Assembly (NCBI RefSeq): GCF_001696605.3
Contig: NZ_CP031716.1
Coordinates: 2,108,001-2,172,000, forward strand
From: Acinetobacter wuhouensis
GTDB lineage: Bacteria > Pseudomonadota > Gammaproteobacteria > Pseudomonadales > Moraxellaceae
Direction: 5' to 3'
Length of the DNA: 64,000 nucleotides
Each line of letters begins with the position of its first letter. Within the stretch, counting starts at the first letter, position 1. The position numbers and the translations under genes were made by a program. Below, in pieces: positions 56,606-64,000 of the stretch. The notes under the pieces were generated by a model. It did no database searches. It saw nothing but the letters and a program-made list of their open reading frames with translations, and was not told the DNA's origin.

Positions 56606-58564
56606 TTATGCTGATGCGTAGACATTGGATGGTGTGTATATATAATCAAAAACTTTCCTGATCATTGTTGGTGTGACTTCCGCTTGACCGCTCGCGTAAT
56701 CAATTGTGCCTTGCACTTGGTCTTGATTATTCACAAGATTCCCCATGCTTGATGATATTGGAACGTCGATCAGATCAAGATAACCCGCAGTTCCATCTAC
56801 TGCACTGAGCGGAATCCTTAGACCAATACTACTTGGTTGTAGCGGTGAGCCAGTGCCGACTATAAATGTTAATTTTTGGGCTGAATCAGGCACAATATTA
56901 AATTTAGTCTGAGTTTGTTTTGATCCAAAATTATAAGTAATTTTAAATTCAGTGTTTTTCTGCGGAAGCTTAAGCGGGATTATTTCGCCCTCGCCCGTGC
57001 TGTAATTAATAAAGCCTGTCGCATCACCAGTGAACTTACCTTGTGCATTACTGACCGCTTTCTTTGCCACGCCCTCAAGTAACCAATCAATCGTTGCTGT
57101 TGCGACTCCACCTTGATTCAATCTGAATGCAAATTTTGCCTTGTTCACAGGTAATCCCGAGCGCACAAAAGTGATGATCGGTGTACCCCATAAAAGCAAG
57201 ATCGGTGTACCCACATCTGGTAACTCACCCGCTGTGAATGTCCAAGATCCTGTTTCATAATTGATACGACCTGACCCAAACGACGTACTTAAACCTTTTA
57301 ACTGTCCTGACCCATCATCCTTAAGTTCGTAAAACTTACCTTGCGCCATGTATGAAATCGACAAACAACCAGGTGCAGGAATTGGAACTAAAACCCCAGT
57401 CCAGTTCGAACTTTGATTGTTTTGAGTCACTGGCACTGAGTAGCTTTTGAAATACTGACTTGGTGACGCAGCGGGTGTAAACGTAATCGCGAGTGTAGTT
57501 GCTCTTGAGCCTGCAGCAGATGTCCACTGAATCAATCCGCGTTGATAATCAATCGTACCAACTTGTGTACCTTGCGTATTTTTGAGTAAACCACCTTGGT
57601 CCGTGATTTGCTGACCAAATAAGTTAAATGAAACACTTGAAGGCATCACACTTGAGCCAATGTACAGGTTTTGGCTTGTGCTTACAGTGGTTGAGAAATT
57701 CGCCGAGATAGAACCAGAATTACCTGGTACCAAAACAACACTTTCCCCTGCAGCATTCACATCAACGATTGGCGACTCGGTCTGCGCTGATGGAATAAGT
57801 TGAGCGAATATATCTTTCACATTTACAGTGAATTCACCTACTTTTGCTTCACTTTTCAGGTTTGTAGATGAGTAGTAAAGCCCTGTATCAGCAACAAGTG
57901 TGTCTCGCAATATAGTTTGGCTTTTCTCACCGCTGTACCACTGTTTCGCTGATAAGCCAACATAGTCCTGATCAAGTGGATCATTTAGTGAATATGTTGC
58001 AACCTTATATTCAACTTTCTTTCCATCAATAATCAAAATTGCTGTGCGTGTTTCAACTTTCGTAACACGCACATACTGCTCATGTTGAAGTGCTTTACCC
58101 TCATTTGAAGCCAAAACAATCGTACTACCCACTGAAGCTTCTGTTTCTTCAGGAAACATAATAACTTGCAAGGTTTTCATGCCTTGATAGTGTGTATCTT
58201 GAGGGTATCCCGCAGTCTGACCACCTTTCGCTAAATAATTTTCAATTCGGTTTTGAGCTGCTTTACGTTGATCAGTCCAACTTTTCGTACTAAACAAAAG
58301 GGCTGAAACATTCGGGTCTTTTGGTAGTTCTGAGATGAATACAGTTGCACCCATTAACTTATCAGTATCATTTGTAATAACGGCAGGGAAAATCTTGCGA
58401 ATAGATACATTACCCATCGTGCGATCTAATTCGGAAATATCATCAAACAGGTTATTACTAAGCCCATCTTGAATGATTTGACCGTTGTATTTACCACCAC
58501 CGTCGTCGTTATCAGTCAGACGTTCAGACTCATAAATGACTAAATCTTTAGTTTCAATCGGCAT
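56606..58564 (-). CDS. Phage tail protein with repeated G-x-I-x-Y-x-x-G modules
   Basis: A 652-aa protein between the 539-aa and 137-aa genes; it overlaps the latter by 11 bases. The N-terminal 270 residues are mixed (SELDRTMGNVSIRKIFPAVIT). The rest is beta-rich with four related units: GTIDYQRG near residue 335, GRINYETG near 430, GFINYSTG near 517 and GTIDYASG near 620, each followed by a strand. This looks like duplicated beta modules of a tail fibre or tip protein. No named family is recognised. Confidence 0.7.
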   Translation of the reverse strand: MPIETKDLVIYESERLTDNDDGGGKYNGQIIQDGLSNNLFDDISELDRTMGNVSIRKIFPAVITNDTDKLMGATVFISELPKDPNVSALLFSTKSWTDQRKAAQNRIENYLAKGGQTAGYPQDTHYQGMKTLQVIMFPEETEASVGSTIVLASNEGKALQHEQYVRVTKVETRTAILIIDGKKVEYKVATYSLNDPLDQDYVGLSAKQWYSGEKSQTILRDTLVADTGLYYSSTNLKSEAKVGEFTVNVKDIFAQLIPSAQTESPIVDVNAAGESVVLVPGNSGSISANFSTTVSTSQNLYIGSSVMPSSVSFNLFGQQITDQGGLLKNTQGTQVGTIDYQRGLIQWTSAAGSRATTLAITFTPAASPSQYFKSYSVPVTQNNQSSNWTGVLVPIPAPGCLSISYMAQGKFYELKDDGSGQLKGLSTSFGSGRINYETGSWTFTAGELPDVGTPILLLWGTPIITFVRSGLPVNKAKFAFRLNQGGVATATIDWLLEGVAKKAVSNAQGKFTGDATGFINYSTGEGEIIPLKLPQKNTEFKITYNFGSKQTQTKFNIVPDSAQKLTFIVGTGSPLQPSSIGLRIPLSAVDGTAGYLDLIDVPISSSMGNLVNNQDQVQGTIDYASGQAEVTPTMIRKVFDYIYTPSNVYASA

Positions 58565-58967
58565 CTTCTAACTCCAAAAATCTGAGCGTTACGTTATATT
58601 CGTCGTCTTCTGAAACGCTTGGGTGATCAAGCACAGGACGTGCCTCAATTGCTTTTTCTTGATGATTAAAAGCAACATTAAAAGTTCGCTTATCATGAAA
58701 ATATTCAAACTGAAGCGTGAATTTTTCTTGCAGTACTGACCAATCTTTTAGCTTTGAAACTATGTGACGCTTAACCCATGCCATGTTTTTGTCAGCAGTG
58801 AGTGTGATTGGTCGTCCCGACTTCTTTTTGCCTTCTTGAATGATCAAAGAACCGTTTACTGCTCGTTCTTGAGATTGCTCAATGGGTTGCCAATCAAATT
58901 CATCAGACCATAAAAAGCCGTCTGACAATGAGACGGCTTCTGATGTTGCTACACGTATTAATTTCAT
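58554..58967 (-). CDS. Phage protein next to the tape measure
   Basis: A 137-aa protein: MKLIRVATSEAVSLSDGFLWSDEFDW, then the IEARPVLDHPSVSEDDEYNVTLRFLELED end. The position after the tape measure, and the beta-strand look, suggest a distal tail protein or tail-initiation complex part, but nothing decides which. Its start overlaps the tape-measure stop (TAATG), and its end overlaps the start of the 652-aa gene. Confidence 0.68.
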   Translation of the reverse strand: MKLIRVATSEAVSLSDGFLWSDEFDWQPIEQSQERAVNGSLIIQEGKKKSGRPITLTADKNMAWVKRHIVSKLKDWSVLQEKFTLQFEYFHDKRTFNVAFNHQEKAIEARPVLDHPSVSEDDEYNVTLRFLELEDAD

Positions 58968-61900
58968 TATGAACTCTTCTTGATAGCTTCAAGATCTCTT
59001 AAGACTGAATCAAAATCAGATTCAGTTTTTTGATTTCCGTAAACAGTGGCACTTGATTTACCTGTGTTGATCTCGTATTTCACTGTTTTAGAGTCAGTAT
59101 TGAGACTTGATGATGACTTACTGCCTGAATACTGCGAATAACGCTCTAATTGCTCTCGCACATAGTTCGCATTTGAAGTACCACCACCACCGCCAGCAAA
59201 CGAACCAATGATGTCGTAGCCATTTTTAGCAAGCCAAGATGTGGAAGCATTTTTATACCCATCGCCCGACTTAGAGCTACTTAAAATGCTTTTTGCAATT
59301 TCAGTCGCTCTTTTATCGTCATAACCCATTGCTTTGAGCTCTGCTTCGACACCGCTTTGGTCAAATGCGAGTCGAGTCTTCTCGCCTTTTCTTGTCGCAT
59401 GGATACCGCCTTGTTGCGCTTCCAGTGCTTTATTCCAAGCTTCGGTAGATGAAAGAGCTTCTTCGCGAGCAACCTCACCCATGCGGCGATAAGCACTTGT
59501 TACACCATTTGAAACTGTTGAGGCGTGGGCTTTTGCTGCTCTGTCCATTTCTGCATAAGATTTGACGACGGTTTTTCCAGCCTCATCAACTGTGGTAATC
59601 ATTCCAGCTGTTGCAGCTATAGACTTTGCTACGGCGATTTGTCCTGCATCACCCGACAACTCAGCGGCTTGCATTGCTTTTGTGTAAGCTTGTTGAATTC
59701 CTTCAGCTGTAGCCTTTCCACTATCTCTGATATTAATGAAATCCATCATTGCTTGTTTAGCAGCAAGTGCTAAGTTTTCTTTAGTTTCAATTCCAAGTCG
59801 CTTAAAAGAAGCTGTTACAGGATCAATATCATCGGGTAACTTCTGTGCCTGCATTTTTATTGCAAATAGCCCTTGATCTACCTGTGATGTTGAAATTACC
59901 CCTTGATCACCAAATTCTTTGAGCTTGGCTTTTGCCGCATCTATCTCAGCTTGTGATTTCGCGGTTTCTAGCCATTTAAGCCACGCTTGGTAAGTTACAT
60001 CCCCTGCTTGTTTGCCAGTCACCCCAGCTTCGCTTAACTTGTTTTTAAAACCATCCAATTCCCCACCAGTAGCAGAAAAAGACTTGGATACTTTGTTCAG
60101 TGATGCATCAAGATCTACATCAAATATCTTTGCAGCAGCGGAGGCTCTGGAGTAAGCAGACTCAGCAACCTTACCTGATCCTGTAGTTGCATTATTAAGC
60201 TCTGTAATACGAGTATTACGATTATTGCGAAGCTCATTTTCTTTAGCATCTATAGCATTAACGGAGTTTTGAGCAGAAACCAATGCATTTAAATCACCTG
60301 TTCGCTTGGCTTCCTCAATCTGCTTATCCAGTAATACGCGCTCTACTGTAGCCTGCTTTTGGTATGCAAGAAGCTCTTCATCTGCCTTTTTGACGTTATC
60401 TTTAGCAACTTTAAGAGCCTCTTCTTTAACCTTGGCATTTTCGGCTGCCTGCGCTGCGCTTTCACCTGCCTGAACAGAAACCTTACCCGCTTCATCAATT
60501 GTGACGATATAGCCCTTGGTTAATAGATCAGCTTGCATCACGCCATCCATTACGCCACCATTGGCTTTAATGGATGCCTCAGCATAGGCTTGGACGGCTT
60601 TTAGTTTTTCATCCTCAGTAACTTTTTTCCCTTCAGCTTCTGTTTTTTGATCCGCTAATAGTTGGTTTAGCTTTTCTTTTGATAGAGCGATAGACTCTTG
60701 ATTCCCTTGCTCCTCTGTTTCACTAATATCCTTGTAGGTTTCAATTACAGCCCACTTGTGATTCTCAGCAAGTTTAGCGGCTTCGCTACCATTTTTTTCA
60801 GCCTGAGCAAACATCCGATCGGATGCATTCAAAGCTTGTTGCGCTAAAGTATCAAAACCCAAGAAACCTAAGACTTGTGAACTAAGCGCATACAAACCAC
60901 CTGATAAAAACTGAATTCCAGATAAGAGTAGTTTTAGACCGATATTAAAACCAGTTGCTATATCGCTAATGGCTGCAAATGCCATTCTTAATGTATTCAG
61001 CGCAACCTCAAGCCCACTAACCTCCTCTTTTCCGCTCAATAATGCAGCAAAAAGCGGAGAGACACTATCAAGAGCTGTGGTAAACGCACTCCAAATTGTC
61101 TCCCCGAGTGTAGCAACGTTTGAAATTAATGATTTTACAGTATCATATGCATCACTTAATGTTGATTTAAGTACATTAATTGTCGATGGATCAATGCTTT
61201 GTAGTTTATCTCCAATCCAAACAAAACCTTCACCAATATCATCAATAAATATTTTGAGGTTTTGGATGTTATCCGCAAGCATTGCTAACCACTGAGCAAC
61301 CTGTGAAGATGTTCCACTTGCTTGATCCATCTTGCCAATCAGGATTTCCCAACTAGTTGAAATGCGTTGTAATGCGTTTCCGATTGTTGTTGGGAATTTA
61401 TCGTAATCTGCTTGTACTGCCGCTGACTGACTTTGAATTGCCTTAACAACACGCTCGGCTGAGAGCTCTCCATTTTCAGCCATTTTACGGAGTTCACCAG
61501 TAGTGACATTCAATCCTGATGCCAAAGCCTTAGTTAAACCTGGCGCTTGCTCCATGATCGAGTTGAATTCATCCCCACGCAACACACCAGACTGTAACGC
61601 CTGAGCTAATTGTGTGATTGCCGCTTCACTTGCCTGTGCTGACCCACCGCCAGTTTGAATTGCTTGGTTAATCGTTTTCGTTAAATCTAATGACTGTTGT
61701 TGTGTAAGCCCCATTTGCTTACCAGTGTCATTAATCTTTGTGAATAGCGTACCTGTGGCTTCAAGTGAGCTATTCGTTGCAAGGGCAACCTGATGTACAC
61801 CAGCCATCGCTTGAGCAAAGTTACCGCCATCTTGGGTGGCGATATTGATGCGTGCTGATAAGTTGGTATAAGAATCGGCTGTTTGGGCTAATTCCTTAAC

Positions 61901-63052
61901 ACCAAAACCAACACCGAGAGCAGCCATTGCACCGACTAATGCGTTTGCGGCAAATCTTGCACCACCCATTCCTTTAGATAAAGTTGATACACCTGAGTTG
62001 GCTTTTTCTGCCGCGGAATCAACTCCACTTAATTCATTTTTTAAACGTGAAATTTCTTGCTCAGTAATTTTGGTAACACGAGCAATTTCTTCCGCTGGAA
62101 GTTTGCTATTTTTTTTAAAGTCTTCAAGTTTTTTAGTTAGGTCTGTAATTGCATCATTAATTACAGTTGGTGGTCGAATACCTAATGCACTGTAGATATC
62201 ATTTCCAGCTTTCTTTGCACTATCTGCCGCCTTATTTGTGCTATCTGAGACTTCATGCATTGCAGATGATGCTTTTGTTTGAAAATCTTTAAAGGCTATT
62301 TGGGTTAAGGATAGTGCATCCTCAAGCGCTACAACTCGATTGCTCGCCTCATTAAACTTTTCTAAAGGTACTGCACTGGTACTTTGACTCAGGTTCTTTA
62401 GTTCAGTTGTAGCTTGCTGTAATTCTTTCTCAAGCGTACTTATCGAGTTTGCACCCAATTGACTAATTCGTTCAATCTCTTGGGATGAAACAACAGCACC
62501 ATCACCCATACTTTCAATAGCACGGGTTGCATTCTGTGCCTCAGAAACCACATTATTCAAATCCACTGATGTGAATTTTTGAACCTCGGCAATTGTCTTG
62601 CTTGCGGCTCTATCAACACCAGTCATTGCATTTGTTGCTACAGATTCGTAAGCGCCAAATGCTGTTTCAACAGTTTGAATTGACGACTTTAGGTCTTCAA
62701 CACGATTTATTGCATTTTGTATATCAGCTGGTGAAGCATTTGTTTGAGATAGTCGTACCAGTTCAGCTTGCGCCCCTATCAGCTCTGATTTTAATCCGCT
62801 GATCATTTGCTGACTTTGGGTTGACATATCGCGCAACTGTGTTGCACTAATCGCACTTTTATCACCAAGTGATGATATTTCCGTTGTTGCTTTTGCCAGC
62901 TCACCAACCAAGGCATCTATCTTTATTTTTTCAGCTTCTGTTTTAATGGTCTCCAAAACAGATTTAACGGTTGTTTCAGATTGTTTTGCTGCGCTAATTA
63001 AACCCTTGTTATCACCATCTAAAATGAGTTTAAATGTTAGATTTTTTGACAT
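58967..63052 (-). CDS. Phage tape measure protein
   Basis: A 1361-aa protein that sets tail length. From ATG 63052 (GAGG five bases before); an upstream in-frame start at 63088 would cover a hairpin. Long helical coiled-coil stretches run from residue 1 to about 340. Next is the tape-measure N-terminal-type domain, with GVGFGVKELAQTADSYTNLSARI and RGDEFNSIMEQAPGLTKALASGL near residues 380-550, followed by hydrophobic segments (about 690-740) and a helical tail. By the usual rule of about 1.5 angstrom per residue, a tail near 200 nm is expected; this points to a siphovirus. Confidence 0.92.
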   Translation of the reverse strand: MSKNLTFKLILDGDNKGLISAAKQSETTVKSVLETIKTEAEKIKIDALVGELAKATTEISSLGDKSAISATQLRDMSTQSQQMISGLKSELIGAQAELVRLSQTNASPADIQNAINRVEDLKSSIQTVETAFGAYESVATNAMTGVDRAASKTIAEVQKFTSVDLNNVVSEAQNATRAIESMGDGAVVSSQEIERISQLGANSISTLEKELQQATTELKNLSQSTSAVPLEKFNEASNRVVALEDALSLTQIAFKDFQTKASSAMHEVSDSTNKAADSAKKAGNDIYSALGIRPPTVINDAITDLTKKLEDFKKNSKLPAEEIARVTKITEQEISRLKNELSGVDSAAEKANSGVSTLSKGMGGARFAANALVGAMAALGVGFGVKELAQTADSYTNLSARINIATQDGGNFAQAMAGVHQVALATNSSLEATGTLFTKINDTGKQMGLTQQQSLDLTKTINQAIQTGGGSAQASEAAITQLAQALQSGVLRGDEFNSIMEQAPGLTKALASGLNVTTGELRKMAENGELSAERVVKAIQSQSAAVQADYDKFPTTIGNALQRISTSWEILIGKMDQASGTSSQVAQWLAMLADNIQNLKIFIDDIGEGFVWIGDKLQSIDPSTINVLKSTLSDAYDTVKSLISNVATLGETIWSAFTTALDSVSPLFAALLSGKEEVSGLEVALNTLRMAFAAISDIATGFNIGLKLLLSGIQFLSGGLYALSSQVLGFLGFDTLAQQALNASDRMFAQAEKNGSEAAKLAENHKWAVIETYKDISETEEQGNQESIALSKEKLNQLLADQKTEAEGKKVTEDEKLKAVQAYAEASIKANGGVMDGVMQADLLTKGYIVTIDEAGKVSVQAGESAAQAAENAKVKEEALKVAKDNVKKADEELLAYQKQATVERVLLDKQIEEAKRTGDLNALVSAQNSVNAIDAKENELRNNRNTRITELNNATTGSGKVAESAYSRASAAAKIFDVDLDASLNKVSKSFSATGGELDGFKNKLSEAGVTGKQAGDVTYQAWLKWLETAKSQAEIDAAKAKLKEFGDQGVISTSQVDQGLFAIKMQAQKLPDDIDPVTASFKRLGIETKENLALAAKQAMMDFINIRDSGKATAEGIQQAYTKAMQAAELSGDAGQIAVAKSIAATAGMITTVDEAGKTVVKSYAEMDRAAKAHASTVSNGVTSAYRRMGEVAREEALSSTEAWNKALEAQQGGIHATRKGEKTRLAFDQSGVEAELKAMGYDDKRATEIAKSILSSSKSGDGYKNASTSWLAKNGYDIIGSFAGGGGGTSNANYVREQLERYSQYSGSKSSSSLNTDSKTVKYEINTGKSSATVYGNQKTESDFDSVLRDLEAIKKSS

Positions 63053-63070
63053 GAGAACCTCAAAATTTAG

Positions 63071-63096
63071 GCAATAAAAAACCTCCATATAGGAGG
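63071..63096 (-). terminator. Hairpin before the tape measure, with TTATTGCC tail
   Basis: ACCTCC/GGAGGT stem, TATAT-type loop, then TTTTTTATTGCC on the minus strand. It lies between the 37-aa ORF and the tape measure. Confidence 0.75.
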
Positions 63097-63120
63097 TGGT
63101 ACGATGATTAAGTAGTAGCT

Positions 63121-63234
63121 TTATTTTAAGGCATATAAAATTGCCGCCACAGAAAGTCCTAAAGCGCTTAATGCTAAGACTAGAAGCGCTACCCCTTGTA
63201 ACAAACCGACACGATCAGCACCTTTTGATGTCAT
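63121..63234 (-). CDS. 37-aa phage membrane peptide
   Basis: ATG 63234 to TAA 63121. MTSKGADRVGLLQGVALLVLALSALGLSVAAILYALK has one membrane helix, and GGCGGA lies four to five bases before the ATG. It is between the 39-aa ORF and the tape-measure gene. No family recognised. Confidence 0.6.
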   Translation of the reverse strand: MTSKGADRVGLLQGVALLVLALSALGLSVAAILYALK

Positions 63235-63253
63235 TTTTCCGCCTACCTTTTTA

Positions 63254-63373
63254 TTAGTTTTTCCAAATATATACACATACAATTGCAGTCAATAAAAGTG
63301 CAATAAATCTCCACGCTTTCATTTTGTTGATCTCCGTTAGACACCAATTAATTAATTTGATAAAATCTTCCAT
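63254..63373 (-). CDS. 39-aa phage membrane peptide
   Basis: ATG 63373 to TAA 63254 encodes MEDFIKLINWCLTEINKMKAW then the membrane helix RFIALLLTAIVCVYIWKN. A shorter start at 63322 (22 aa) has CGGAG before it; both are possible. Next to the 37-aa peptide, so the pair may act together. Confidence 0.55.
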   Translation of the reverse strand: MEDFIKLINWCLTEINKMKAWRFIALLLTAIVCVYIWKN

Positions 63374-63417
63374 ACAGATTTACTTTCCTCTTTACTTCTC
63401 GGTTGAGTGGAATCCAA

Positions 63418-63487
63418 AACCCCGATGTTTCCGCATTGGGGTTTTTCTTTAGGTAATAAAAAAGCCGAACTAAATAGCTCGGCTTTC
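63418..63487 (-). terminator. Two hairpins between late genes
   Basis: On the minus strand, AAAGCCGAGC/GTTCGGCTTT (about 63467-63487) is followed by TTTTATTACC; then CCCCAATGC/GCATCGGGG lies at about 63418-63442. The plus strand also has T-run after the second. They lie between the 68-aa gene and the 39-aa ORF. Confidence 0.7.
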
Positions 63488-63567
63488 AAAGTAAAACTTG
63501 TGAGTTGTGCTTGATATCAATTCAAGTTGTAGTGGTGCGGTTTACAACTTTTTCTAAATTCTAGATA

Positions 63568-63592
63568 TTAAAAACCTCCCGTAGGAGGTCCT
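63568..63592 (-). terminator. Hairpin after the 68-aa late gene
   Basis: GACCTCC/GGAGGTT-type stem with loop TACG, followed by T-rich sequence on the minus strand. Confidence 0.65.
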
Positions 63593-63606
63593 CTAAAATA
63601 AGCAAA

Positions 63607-63813
63607 TTAAGATTTCACAATTTTTAAAACTTTCCCTGTATTTGAACTTTCAAAAAGCATCTCAAAATTAGGACGAAGCACTTCACCTTCAAAAACAATA
63701 TGCTTAATTCGTTCGTGGGTTTTGGCTTCATTTACAACAATATCATCTAGAGTCGCTTCGACCTCATATTGCGATCCAAATTGATCTTTTACATTAATTG
63801 CTAGCTTATTCAT
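63607..63813 (-). CDS. Small phage late protein
   Basis: A 68-aa protein: MNKLAINVKDQFGSQYEVEATLDDIVVNEAKTHERIKHIVFEGEVLRPNFEMLFESSN. Alternating polar and hydrophobic residues fit a small beta sheet with one helix. AAGG lies seven to eight bases before the ATG. It precedes the tape measure group, where tail assembly chaperones often lie, but no slippery site or family motif shows that role. Confidence 0.6.
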   Translation of the reverse strand: MNKLAINVKDQFGSQYEVEATLDDIVVNEAKTHERIKHIVFEGEVLRPNFEMLFESSNTGKVLKIVKS

Positions 63814-63833
63814 AAAAACACCTTAAAAACAAA

Positions 63834-63856
63834 TAAAAAAACAGCCAAGGCTGTAA
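63834..63856 (-). terminator. Hairpin upstream of the 68-aa gene
   Basis: ACAGC/GCTGT stem with CTTG loop, followed by seven T on the minus strand. It would end the next gene upstream, which lies beyond the window. No gene is seen in 63857-64000. Confidence 0.65.
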
Positions 63857-64000
63857 ACAAAAAATTCAATGATTATTAAATTTGTACTGCTCACTGAATA
63901 CAGACAATATACCCTAAAAGTATTAATCTTAGAAATATTTCAAAACCATAACTCTGGTTATGAAAAATTAATTGAGAGTTTTATGATATAAATGTTGCAC

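Overview
The window looks like Acinetobacter or a close relative in the Moraxellaceae. It is AT-rich, carries the pyrG-kdsA-eno-ftsB-ispD order, and has two DadA-type dehydrogenases, a putP/Lrp/putA cluster, an EmrE-type pump and typical gammaproteobacterial housekeeping genes. No rRNA, tRNA or CRISPR array was seen.

Bases 1-38000 are chromosomal. In order they hold: the 3' part of lpxH, kptA, an NfsB-like nitroreductase and a lipoprotein; a DadA-like dehydrogenase preceded by a tandem glycine riboswitch, then a classical dadA; rodA; and ispD and ftsB. A YefM/YoeB toxin-antitoxin pair sits on the opposite strand between ftsB and eno, followed by eno, kdsA and pyrG. Next come a lipoprotein, a YheT-type hydrolase, an NTF2-like protein and a block of GGAGAGGG palindromes. 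After these lie fadH with a divergent PadR regulator and hydrolase sharing two TGCAAC-type operators, a KgtP-like transporter, two small secreted proteins, a DUF4034-like/PcfJ-like pair, a frameshifted sirtuin, a DUF4349-like lipoprotein and aspA. The proline cluster (putP, Lrp-type regulator, putA without a DNA-binding domain) and a TetR/SMR pair close the block.

Bases 38000-49500 are accessory DNA with small unknown genes. A BRO-type antirepressor and an Arc-type repressor diverge over two palindromic operators. A HEPN-like/zinc-ribbon gene is split by an IS3-family element that is itself split by a second IS3-family element. A coupled three-gene operon follows (unknown 271-aa protein, PIN nuclease, four-helix membrane protein), driven by what look like two duplicated promoters. 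Excalibur, DUF2171-like and lipocalin genes complete the region. The operon and the broken HEPN gene are the best candidates for undescribed toxin or defence functions.

Bases 49500-64000 are the late part of a siphovirus-like prophage read on the minus strand and cut by the window end. It contains a small late gene, microproteins, the tape measure, six or seven distal tail proteins, a small membrane protein, a holin, and an endolysin with a membrane N-terminus. Many genes here overlap by 4-14 bases or are separated by hairpin terminators with a shared 3' motif. No integrase, capsid or att site was identified.
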